Source: Panonychus citri
Taxonomy: Eukaryota > Arthropoda > Arachnida > Trombidiformes > Tetranychidae
DNA: 64,000 nt
Reading direction: 5' to 3'
NCBI RefSeq assembly: GCF_014898815.1
Contig: NW_026515455.1
Span: 620,001 to 684,000 of the forward strand
Under the pieces are notes generated by a model, which worked only from the letters and a program-made list of their open reading frames with translations, did no database searches and was not told the origin of the DNA. This document shows positions 37,825 to 47,971 of the stretch, one piece after another (positions within the stretch are counted from its first letter, which is position 1; every line of letters starts with the position of its first letter). Position numbers and translations under genes: made by a program.

Positions 37825-38813
37825 ATAATGTTGCTGAGTTATAATTAGTTCCTTTACTTTCTCCTTTGTGAGGTAAAAGTTCTGGTTGTATTCTTATTGT
37901 TGTTGCTGCCTTTTGGTTGCTCCTGAGACAAGGAAATGAAGATTCAACAATTTGCATGTTAACAACATTTCTCACTGATTAACATCATGTTGTTACCATG
38001 ATGAGAAGGTTAATTCATGATATTCACCATTAACTGTTCATGTAATTAAATCCATTTGTTTATCTATCATCTTAGATGTTATTTTGAATTTTAACATTTT
38101 TCATGAAATAGGAACAGCATCTGACCCATAATCACTTGTTTAATTGTTGGCTAAGCAATTAAACAAATGATGTTGTTTATGGTGATGATTGTGATGATCA
38201 AGTTAATGATTCAACCATGTTATTTATCACTTGAATATATCTTAAGAAAGTTGAGTTAATAATGACAACAAAAATCATCAAGTCTATAAATCAACCTTTT
38301 AAATGTTAGTTGTAATCACAATCAATTGATTTGAGATTAAATGTCAACTTAAAGTGATCAGATTAACTCCATCCAAGTTTCCAATATGAAGTATTCACCT
38401 TGGAATTAGCTTGAAATTATTACCATGCTAATTATCTTGAAATTTAAATCATGTTTTCTCAACTGGATTTAAAGATGACTCCACTTTACTTTGATTACTT
38501 TTACTTTTTCCAATTAACTGATTGTTGAATTTTTACCAGAATTTCCTCTTTTCTTTTGACAAAAATTAAGGAAGGAAATGAACCAGGAAAACATAGATTA
38601 AGGTAATTAGGTTAACTACTAGATGTTTGAGATTTTTTCGCTAACGTTCAAAAATAATTTCGTTCATCTTTTCGATGATGATTTTGAATCAAGAGTAACA
38701 CTTATGCTAAATTGTCACACTTTCTTTTGATTCGAGAACAACTTTCTCTCTTTCTATTCCTTTATCATTCAGTATAATGCAATCAAATTGGTTTCAAGGT
38801 GAGACACGTAATT
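35561..38813. other. 3.25-kb divergent spacer before the innexin gene
   Basis: AT-rich, with a CATCTT/CATCAT tract at 36463-36490 and a GAT trinucleotide run at about 37795-37822. The minus-strand frame at 37613-37975 runs over the GAT tract, which supplies a poly-Ser stretch. It has no domain or signal, so I do not call it a gene. A good donor (TTTCAAG|GTGAG near 38798) lies just before the innexin ATG and could belong to an alternative 5' exon. Confidence 0.5.
37795..37822. repeat. (GAT)n microsatellite
   Basis: About nine GAT/ATG trinucleotides in a row on the plus strand, within the spacer upstream of the innexin gene. Confidence 0.9.
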
Positions 38814-40000
38814 ATGCTCGACTTATTCATTGGCTTGAAACGGGTCACCAAAAGACGAACTGTTCACATCGATAATGCAATTTTCCGTTTACATTGGCTT
38901 TTTACTTCGGTCATATTGATCGCTTTCAGCATCCTTTATCGGGCCGTCAATATGTCGGTGAGCCAATACATTGTATGGAGACAAATAATTTACCTAAAAC
39001 AATGATCAACACCTATTGTTGGATCCAATCAACTTTCATCATTCCTGAACCAAAATCATCGCCAAAACAAGGATCACAATCATCTTCATCTTCATCGTCT
39101 TCCTTAACATCTTCAGCTTCATATTCATCGCAAGGTCGATATGGTGAAACAGCTCATCCATGGATCAGAAATTCACAAGGTTCCAATAATAATCGAAAAT
39201 GGCAAACTTATTATCAATGGGTTACTTTTACTCTTTTCTTTCAAGGAGTTGTCTTCTATTTCCCTTATTACCTGTGGAAATTGTGGGAAGGAGGTTTAAT
39301 TAAGACGATTTCACTTGGAATGCAAATCGCATTGATAACCGATGAAGAGAAAGGGCATAAACGAAAAATTATCTTGGACTATTTTTACCGACACTTTGGT
39401 CACCATCGTCTTTATGCTTGTAAATATTTTTTCTGTGAACTTCTTTGTTTGGTCAACGTAATTTGCCAATTGTATTTTACCGATTGGTTTTTCGATGGTG
39501 ACTTTATGGATTATGGACCATCGGTTGTTTCTTATGTTCTCTCAGAGAATCGGACTTCCCAGGTTAACCCGATGATACGGATGTTCCCACGAATGACCAA
39601 ATGTCGCTTCCAAAAATACGGTGACTCTGGAGATATATCAACATATGATATTCTTTGTATGTTACCATTGAATGTTGTCAATGAGAAAATTTATCTTTTC
39701 CTTTGGTTTTGGTACATCATCTTGACCATATTCACCATTTTGGTCATTCTATTTCGTCTTCTAATCTTCATTTGTCTTTCTCTTCGTCCATACTTTCTTA
39801 AATCACGATGTCGTCTCTCCAAAACCAAATCTCTTCAACTTATCTGTTCCAATGGTAATATTGGCGATTGGTTTCTAATGTACATGTTAGCCAACAATTT
39901 AGATCCACTTTTAATAAGGGAAATCACCGATGGTCTTGGTAAAAGACTAGAAAGAGATTTAAATGGTTCCAAAAATCATTTAAATCCATCGATCAATTGA
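38814..40000 (+). CDS. Innexin gap-junction protein
   Basis: Invertebrate gap-junction subunit with four membrane spans. A single exon of 1187 bp would give 395 residues once a one-base gap is allowed. The start is the ATG at 38814, giving MLDLFIGLKRV and then VHIDNAIFRLH, the standard innexin N-terminus with TM1 following. The signature YYQWV stands at the start of TM2. Loop cysteines are present (PIHCMETNN...TYCW; later TKCRFQKYG and DILCMLPLN). TM4 is FLWFWYIILTIFTILVILFRLLIF, and the C-terminal tail includes GDWFLMYMLANNLDPLL. Near 38935-38942 the frame breaks between ILIAFSIL and GRQYVGEP. The family pattern needs exactly one more base there (TTTATCGGG read as TTTATTCGGG or similar). The paralogue identity within innexins is not resolved. 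A truncated copy lies at 54.8-55.6 kb. Confidence 0.93.
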
Positions 40001-40076
40001 CGCGATGATTTCATCGAATTCACAAACAATCAAAGTTGCCTTTTCAATTCATTTATTTAGTAAAAAATTTAACAAC

Positions 40077-40082
40077 AATAAA
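40077..40082 (+). terminator. Candidate poly(A) signal of the innexin gene
   Basis: AATAAA 77 bp after the innexin stop codon, followed by further A-rich AATAAAT at about 40094. Plausible by position only. Confidence 0.45.
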
Positions 40083-41543
40083 AAACAAAATGTAATAAAT
40101 ATGAAAACATCTGATTAACAAAAAAAAATTTAAATTCTAAGAATTAATTTCGGTTCAAAGAGTAGAGAGAAAGAGACAGCACATAACAGAAAAACTATGA
40201 GGCAACATTTTTTTGGTGTCATTTGTGACCACTAGTAGATTTGAAAAGAAGAGAGAAAAGATTGGATGGAAAACTGATCTAATAAATTTTAAGTTAATTA
40301 ATTTACCTGTGAATTTGAAGTTGATTTTGTTTATTATTGTTTGGCTAATCACAGGGATCAGGTTGATACCTAGATTGAAATTTCAACAAACATTATATTA
40401 TTCCAGACAATCTTAGGACTGGGCCGTTAGTGAATTACAACCATGTTTTTCTTGATAAGATTTTGTTAATAATGATAAAAATTTAATTTCTAATTTTTCT
40501 TTTATTTTTATTTTTAATTTTGTGTATACCTAATCCTTAATTTTGGACCTTTGACAATCATACGATTTTCAGAAAAGGACTCTGGTCCGAGAAAATATTT
40601 TAAGGAGAACATTTTGAGAGAACATTTTCCCTTTATTGGGATTACGACAGGACTTTGGTCATTTACTTGTGATTTAATCTGTCATTGTGTAATTCGACCT
40701 CAGGGGAGAAATTTGTTATTTACTTTATTATTTTCTTTTCTTTTCTTTATCCCTAATTCCTTACTTGTCATATTCTTCCTTGTACATTGTTCAAAACATG
40801 AATTTTAATTCATCAGAAGCTCTGAGTCCTGTTAAACTTAAAATAAAAAGAAGAAATTCTGCAGTTGTTCTATTTCTTGGTTTCTTATATTATGTGCGTT
40901 TTATCTACTTTTCATTAAGTATACATTACATCAATACTAAGATGATCTATCAATTAAATAAAACACATTAGTTCTGATTTGAATGATATTAAAGATTCAA
41001 TTTATAAAATCATAAGTTAAATATTGGACAGATTATCAATAAAAATAACAATAATTTTATAACGATTAGAATAGAAATTAAAAATTTCTAATTAACATTG
41101 ATTAATTATAATGGTTTAGTTTTCAATTTATCAAGGAATCAATTAAAAAATTCTAATCTTATAAAATTGATTTTAATTTTGCGCGCAAATACGATGAACA
41201 CACAAGTTAAATCACAATTGATTCCATGAAAATCAATTAATCAAGCATTATGATTGATTAATATTAATTAGAACTAAACAAAGTGAAAAAAAATATGAAA
41301 GATTAGCATAAAAGGTTTATTTTGAAATATAAATCTTTAAATCTTTAAATCTTTAAAATCTAAATAATTAAGAACAAAGAAAAAAAAAGAAAGAAATTAA
41401 TTAATTTTGATTTATTGATGTATGTTTTTGTGTGAGTGAGGTTTCTACAAATCTACTAGTGTCAATCTAAAAAAAATTTAATTTTTCTTGTGTTTCTTGG
41501 TTTTACTTTGATTCAGTTTAAATTAACCGGTTTTCTTTTGTGT

Positions 41544-41551
41544 CGCCATCT
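41544..41551. promoter_or_regulatory. CGCCATCT element upstream of ENY2
   Basis: TGTCGCCATCTAGTGGG, about 190 bp upstream of the ENY2 ATG. Its core and left flank (GTGTCGCCATCTAGT) match the site upstream of SPT6 base for base over 15 positions. Confidence 0.45.
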
Positions 41552-41740
41552 AGTGGGTGGATTTTAGAAAAAAAGATTCATTTGTTTTCACTTTTAATTG
41601 GAAAATTTTTGTTCAAATTTGTTTCTTAATTTAGTTTAATCGTTGACCATTGTTACTTTCATTTGAATTTAGATTGTGATTAATTTTGATTTAATTTTTT
41701 TACTGATTCAAGGTCAAGTGAATTTTCTCTTTTAAAGAAA

Positions 41741-42031
41741 ATGGATCCTATGATAGAAGAAGTTAGAAGTAAAGCAATGAGAAAATTGGAAGAAGAAGGT
41801 AAGAAAGATGAACTTAAACGGTTACTAAGGAATCGATTAAGTGAGAATCAATTTGATGAAAAGGTAACCGAATTGTGTAAAAATTACATGAAAGGTAAAA
41901 ACATTGAAACTTTAACGGTTGACGAAATACTGAGAAATGTAACCCCTGAAGTCCATAGACTTGTTCCTGATCAAGTGAAAAGAGAACTTTTATCAACCAT
42001 CAAACGTCTTATCGCCAATGATCAACAATAA
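41741..42031 (+). CDS. ENY2: Transcription and mRNA export factor ENY2 (Sus1)
   Basis: A small helical subunit shared by the SAGA deubiquitinase module and the TREX-2 mRNA export complex. The single exon encodes 96 residues, close to the family's usual 96-101. Recognisable blocks are ELKRLLRNRLSENQFDEKVTE, then the Thr-Val-Asp-Glu turn (ETLTVDEIL), TPEVHRLVPDQVKRELL and a short basic C-terminus, in the order seen in ENY2/e(y)2. Two ATGs are in frame (41741 and 41750). The first has AAAATGG context and is used here. Together with THOC3 and SPT6 it belongs to the transcription-export group, but the genes are not adjacent. Confidence 0.93.
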   Translation: MDPMIEEVRSKAMRKLEEEGKKDELKRLLRNRLSENQFDEKVTELCKNYMKGKNIETLTVDEILRNVTPEVHRLVPDQVKRELLSTIKRLIANDQQ

Positions 42032-43113
42032 CCTGAAGGAAGAATAGAAGAAATTTTCAAATTCTCCAATTCAAAGTAAACAGAAAAAGAAGATTACATG
42101 AAATCAGTTGTTGGTGGTATTCCGATGATTATCTTCTTAATTATCAAGTAAGTGTGCCTTCTTTTTAAGATGATTACTGTCATACCTCCAATTAAGACCC
42201 AAAAGAGTGAATTGTGAATGAGAGAGAGAGAGAGAGGGATTTAGATACTTTTAGAATTATCAATCTTAAATCTAAACCCACCTTTTTTTCTTCTTTTAGC
42301 TATTGTTCATTGTTCTGAGACATTGATTGTCACCATGATAGTTTGATGAATTGAAATTCACTTGATTGAACGGGCAAATAAGAAGCCACAAATTGAGGCC
42401 ATCGTTTAATTGGTTTAACAAGATTATCAAGTGTTGATGCTGTGATTTCGTGTAAATCTCAACATTTGAAATCCAATGAATAACAATCTTGATTTAATCC
42501 TTTTCTTTTTGTCTCTCCTTTCACCTGTCAATTGAATTTCAATAATATCAACATTTTTCTTTGAAAGGAATCACAATGAAATTATTTTAGTTTATCAAAT
42601 CTCAATAGAAAAGTGATCAATATTTTATTGGTTTTCTATTTTTATTGTTGATATTAATAATAAATGAGTGATAAATATATGAATTTATTAGTAAATGGTG
42701 ACCATCAGAGAGGAACATTGAACAATCTTTTCTTTCACTTTTTCTCTTCTACCCCATACTAACCCCACCTTCACTCATTATTACTTTTGTAATGATTAGT
42801 TGAATGGTCACCGGGCTAACTGATTTGTTAGAACAATCAGTAAATAAGTAACAATTTATTATTTGTATTATTGATGAAAATAGATGAATCAGAGCAGAGA
42901 GAAAGTAGTTAAAATGATTTGTTAAAGATGATGAACCAAGAGGGTAAAGAAAAAGGATGAAGATGATGACGAAATTGATGAAAAAGATGATTGTCACAAT
43001 TCATGCTTAATCGCTCACATAGTGATTATTATGACCGAAAGAAAAGGAGAGAGAGAGAAATTGAATGTGCATTTACAATTAACTTCGATGCGTTCGATGG
43101 TATAAAAGGTTCA
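42032..43113. other. Convergent spacer between ENY2 and the Reeler gene
   Basis: AT-rich 3' flanks of both genes with a GA tract at 42221-42237. Frames 42749-42997 (minus) and 42991-43230 (plus) are chance or antisense to the last Reeler exon. Confidence 0.5.
42221..42237. repeat. (AG)n microsatellite
   Basis: A short AG tract of about 17 bases in the ENY2 3' flank. Confidence 0.85.
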
Positions 43114-46100
43114 TTATGTCGAGTAGAACTGTTCGGCCTCATAGGCGAGTATGTTGGCGTAATAAAGCTTCTTGTTTTGTACGATTGTTGCTCTGGAAAA
43201 GGAAGAGAAATCAAGGAAGAGAAAGATTAACAGATCAATTAGTTGAACAATTAAAGATGATTTTCTAATCAATTCAATTGTATTGAGACACAATTGGTAG
43301 TTAATGTGTTTGTTACATTGAGAGAAAAGATTCACTTCCCTTTGATCAATCAAATCTAAACAATAATCATAATCAGATTTTGTATTAACTTTAATTTCAC
43401 CTTTTTCTTTGTTAATTGTGCCACTTAAATGTTTACACTAATCACATCTTCTTTACTTACTTTTACTTTTACATTTAGATTGCAAGTTAATCAAAAAATC
43501 CAATCAACGAGTTAGCATTAAGGTAACAACATCCATCATCCGTAATCATCATCAAGCATCACAATCAAGAGAATCAAATTGGATTAATGAAACATTCGAT
43601 GGCCGATATTTACTTTAATTGAAAAACCAGTGGCCTAAATTATGGAATCTAATACAACAATTAAAGATTCTTAATTCTTTCCTCTCTCTCTTGTTTTTCC
43701 TGTTTCAATCAAACATTTTCTACTTCACTAATTAACTAATCATTAGAAATACTCACAGTACAATAACAATATGTAATTTCTCATCGTTTTGTATTTGTAA
43801 AAGAAACCCAATTATCATCAATTAATTATTGGAAATCTTTTCCCAATCATATAAACAACAAATTGATAAAATTGATTGATATTTCATTTTATATTTAATA
43901 TCACCAATCGAAATCTAATTTAGTTGCAATCAAAGATGATTAGTTTGTAATTAACATGTTTCAATAGAATCAACAATCAGGATTTTTCAACGAAAATGAA
44001 TGTTCCTGATTAATGTGTCAATCGAAATTGTTACAATCTAATAACATCTACTCTGAATGATCAGTAAATTGCCTCGTACGTTTTACCGTTAAAAATATGA
44101 ACAATTTTCGTAAAAAGTGTTTAAATATAAACACTTTGACCAGAAATACTGATGATGATTAAACTGATTGTGATCAAAGATGAATTGACGATTGTGATTA
44201 TGGTAAAATGATTAATCAAGAAGCTCCAAATTGTTGTTTCCCTTTTGACCTCCCGTTTCGTTACCCGAAGCAATTAAACGCGCGCGCGTTTATCCAACGC
44301 CGTAGCTTTTGAGGTTAAATTGTAAGCCAACAATTGGAATTGATCATCATCATGATTAAGATGAACAACTCAAAGTGTTTTTAATCAGTTGATTCTTACT
44401 CGTTTTCACATTTATATAAATATAATTTGTTTTCTTATATAAAATTAGCTTCTCATTTATAATACAATATAAAGTGAACCTAAATTATGTTTAAATTGTT
44501 GTTATTTGTTTCATTAGTTTAGATCCAGTTGATTATCATTACCTTAAATTAACCAATTATCTTTCAATGAGATAAATTTAGGACTAATGATGATGATTAT
44601 CATATTATGATTTAGTTAATTTCCTTTTACCCGGTAACTAAATTATGATAATGATCAATTGTACATCTACAGCTTAAGTGATTAACTATTAACTTCACTT
44701 TCTTAATTATTATTTACTATTAATTTGGATGGATTGATTTAATTTAGAATACATTAAATTGTTAACTCTAATTGTTGGTAATTTAAGTTTTCGCTTCTTT
44801 TTCTTGATTATTAACCTTTAAGGTTTATATTTTAATTGTTTCTCATCACAATTTAACACTTACTCTGTTAATCAAACGAAACAATTTTTATTGATTGACA
44901 ATATTGATCAATTGAAAAAAAGGTTAATCAATTGATTGTTGTTGATTTTTTTTGTCTTAATCAATTGATGAGCCTGAGTTAATTTAGCGGTTCAGTTGTT
45001 TGGATAAACTTAATCATCCTAAACATCAAGGAAGTTGGTTAACAATCAAAGGTTGATTGTTGTTAACCTTGAGGTAAATTAAATTAAATATTAGGAATCA
45101 GGATGTTTAATTTGATTGTTATTTTTGATCGCAATTAAATTAAAGAGAAACAACTAATTTAATTATAAACCTAATTCTTAATCATTCTCATCATCTGGAT
45201 TGTGATAATTGAACATTTGATTGAAAAATTAACAATCAAAGAAACTAAATCATTGAACAATTGAGATTTTAATTAGAAATTAAATTTACTTCATGAAACA
45301 ATGAGTAAATTTAGTTCATTAGCTCAGCGTTGATTTGATAATAATTAAAGTGAAAAAAAAGTTAATTAACTTTTCATTTCTGACAATTTACATAAACAAT
45401 TTCCCCTCATCTTGAGTTTACAATCAAATCACAATTGTGTAAATATTACAATCAATCAATAATTAGACAAAAAGCAAAGTTGCTAATCCAATAGAATCCA
45501 ATCAACTGATGATGGATGAATTAACTAATCAGTTGATTGGTGATTATAATGTTGATTTCTGTTAATCAATAGGCTTGATTACTCGAGAAAAACAAACCAA
45601 TGATCAGAGGGAACAATTTAAATTGTTGAAAATGAAAGAAGAGGGAAAAATTTTGATTGATTTTCTTTTCGTTCAATGTAAACACGACACATTAAAATGA
45701 ATTTGAAAAGATTTTGATTGTAATTAGTCAACTTTAACTGTCACTTACCTGAAAATTACTTCACCGGGTTGAGGGACAGTCGCTTCCCAAACAAGATTAA
45801 CACCCTTCTTAGGCCTTGGGTCGGTGTGGGTAATTGCTGAGCACGAGTTAATTGGTTGCATTCCCGTCGTCGACATGAATGAACCAATGGGCTGGTGGGT
45901 AACCGAATCCAGAGCTTGAACTAAAAATCCTTTGAAAGTGGCAACTTTATCCCGTTGGAAAACTTCAACTGAACAGAATAAGAATACGAAAGAAAGTTAA
46001 TTGGTTAGAATCGATGATTACTTAATTGTGGTAGAATCTTCTTACCGCCAATTTTATCACCGGGAGAAAACTTTTTCCCATGAGCGACAACATAGAAAGG

Positions 46101-46244
46101 AGCCTGAGCCACGGGCTGCGAGGGAACACCATGGCCATGTTCGGGTGACAACGAACTACATGTTTCCTCTGGAGCACCGGAGGGATAACAAGAGACTGAA
46201 GATAAACTGATAACAATTAAACAGGTAAACACAATTGGTAACAT
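43114..46244 (-). CDS. Secreted Reeler-domain protein (putative defence protein, Hdd11-like)
   Basis: Three exons, 46244-46046, 45968-45749 and 43192-43114, join in phases 1 and 2 to 165 residues, the usual size of insect immune-induced Reeler proteins. A signal peptide (MLPIVFTCLIVISLSSVSC) precedes the domain. Reeler marks are YPSGAPEETC at the N-terminus, the HGHGVPSQP turn, FSPGDKIGG, ATFKGFLVQALD, the PINSC cysteine, and the closing NLVWEATVPQPGEVIFRATIVQNKKLYY strand pair. The last exon adds ILAYEAEQFYST and TAA. That final exon lies 2.56 kb away and was found by matching phase and the expected FRATIVQ strand; its acceptor is TTTTCCAG. No DOMON or cytochrome b561 domain follows, so this is the secreted type, not a ferric reductase. 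Confidence 0.88.
43193..45748 (-). other. Long intron 2 of the Reeler gene
   Basis: A 2.56-kb AT-rich intron with a CAG|GTAAGT donor. It contains the 16-bp palindrome AAACGCGCGCGCGTTT at about 44277-44292, a sharp CpG patch in very AT-rich surroundings. No gene or mobile element is recognised. Confidence 0.7.
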
Positions 46245-47586
46245 TTTGATATAAAATTTTCGTTATTTGAACTGTTCTATTCTGATATTATCGATACTAT
46301 TACAAAAGAAACCACGAGAACGGGTTAACTGTCACTGTTACTTGACGATTACAAGTACCAACTAACTCGATAAACATAAAGTGTATTTTTTGTATCAAAC
46401 TTTAATCATCTCAATCCTCTTTTCCTCTCTCAATCTTCATCTTCCCTCCTCTTTTATCATCATCATCTTCTCTTACAGTCTCATCTTCCCTCTCCCCTCA
46501 TCATCTTCATCTCTCTTTCTCTCTCAACCACCTACCCACTTCACTTTCTTTCATTATTATCTTCATTATCTTCATGATTACGATAACAACAGGTATCAAC
46601 AATAAACAGATTTAAACTCAGGATAACGTTTATTTTTTTACTCACTGATGAAGATGAAAATGATAATGATGATGATTATTATTATTACTGAAACTGTTGG
46701 CCTGATTTAACTTAATCTTTAGATAGAATCAACTGAATCTTTAATTGAACAACTTATTTCATAATTATCATCAGCATCCTCATCCTCATTAACTTTAATT
46801 GTCATCTTTTGTGTTCTTGGACACAGAGGATCAAGTTGATTACTCATGTAAACGGGACAATTGTGGTTCAGTTAATTGTTTGAATAACTTTAAAGCAAAT
46901 TTTCAATCTAAATTATTTTTTAATGACAATTAACAACAAAAAAATAGTTGTGTTGACATTTTGATGACAAAGGTAAAAAAAAGAGATGATTACAAAATTT
47001 AAAGAGTTTTGGATTGGCATAGATGTGATGGTTTAATAATTAGTTAATGATTTAATCTGGTGGTTGATTGTTGATGTAATTTGGTTGATTAGTGTGATTT
47101 TTGTCTATAAACAGCATCAGTGCAAGTGCAAATTGTGTGATTGAAGCAAAAATTAAACTCAACAATTAAAGAGATGGTGACAATGTAATTAGATGGATTC
47201 TAAGATTTTTTCGATGACCATTGAGCAAATTGGTTGACCATCAAGGTGCACAGCTAAGCAGGAAAAGCAGTGATCCTGATCCTCCATCCTGATCTAATCT
47301 TGATTATCGTAATCAAGTGATTACGATTAAAAGATTAATGATGAAATGAGTGAAAGTGTAAGAAGAAGCTCAATACATCAAACAATCACCAAACTACGAA
47401 TTATTGTTTAGCTGTTGTTGATTGTGAATTGCGTGCAAATGAGTGCGTTTTATATCTTATGCAAATTAACCCAAAATCCTCTCTAAAAGTCCTTTTCCAA
47501 TTGAAGGGCTTCTAAACCATGACGATAATCATCCGATTCTAGTACCTAACAAACCAAGAGAACGATAAGTATTCGAGTCACGATTG
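46245..47586. other. Spacer between Reeler gene and Gly/Tyr-rich peptide gene
   Basis: About 1.34 kb. A pyrimidine-rich stretch (46400-46540, CATCTTC/TCTC runs) lies just upstream of the Reeler gene. A minus-strand GATATAAAACGC near 47450-47460, followed by CAATCAACAACAG, has the look of a TATA-type promoter, but no open frame follows it that I can support. Confidence 0.4.
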
Positions 47587-47971
47587 TTAATCAAAAGAGG
47601 AAGATGAATCTTCATACCCGTCATTTAATGGATACCCTCCATAGCCTCCGGCTCCACCCAAATATCCGCCTTGACCATAGCCGATGTTACGTCCAGATCG
47701 ATATGGGAATGGGACCTTTTTGTAACGAATCAATTCTGGACCATAACCTGCACCACCAGCGACTGGGAAACCAGCGCCATAATAATCAGCAGAAACTAAT
47801 CCAATGGTTAAAGTAACAATTAAATAGATGATTGTTGCCTATGAGATAATCAAATAGGAGAAATGGATAAATCAAAAAATGAACAAAACGAAAAACTTTT
47901 CACAAACAAATCACCAATTTAAGATTACCACTAATTAGAACTGTATTGAATATACTAACCGAGAATTTCAT
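47587..47971 (-). CDS. Small secreted Gly/Tyr-rich peptide
   Basis: Two exons: a four-codon first exon (47971-47960, MKFS) and 47838-47587, joining in phase to 87 residues. The donor is TCG|GTTAGT and the acceptor TCTCATAG. The signal peptide is MKFSATIIYLIVTLTIGLVSA. The mature part of about 66 residues is rich in Gly and Tyr (DYYGAGFPVAGGAGYGPEL, RNIGYGQGGYLGGAGGYGGY) with a basic middle (RYKKVPFPYRSGR) and an acidic/Ser end (GYEDSSSSFD). There is no cysteine. Such composition occurs in cuticular, silk-gland and glycine-rich antimicrobial peptides; I cannot choose between them. A possible donor GG|GTATGA near the end could lengthen the protein, but an in-frame stop follows 12 codons on. Confidence 0.7.

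Larger units (their letters stand above)
40001..41740. other. Spacer between innexin and ENY2
   Basis: The innexin 3' UTR is at the left with AATAAA at 40077-40082. The frame 40551-40808 (85 aa, with a C-terminal hydrophobic run LLFSFLFFIPNSLLVIFFLV) is the least random-looking piece, but has no start context, splice support or family. A 12-bp palindrome TTTGCGCGCAAA stands near 41178. The ENY2 promoter element CGCCATCT is at 41544-41551. Confidence 0.5.

Noticed and set aside
37613..37975. Minus-strand 120-residue frame with a poly-Ser stretch
   Set aside because: The Ser run comes from the GAT microsatellite, the rest is compositionally random, and there is no splice or family support.
40551..40808. 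85-residue frame with a hydrophobic end between innexin and ENY2
   Set aside because: The beginning looks slightly protein-like, but no family, start context or exon partner is seen. It is kept only as a note in the spacer entry.
47440..47470. Second TATA-driven small gene on the minus strand
   Set aside because: GATATAAAACGC looks like a TATA box, but the first downstream ATG is followed at once by a stop (ATG TAT TGA), and no signal-peptide exon was found.
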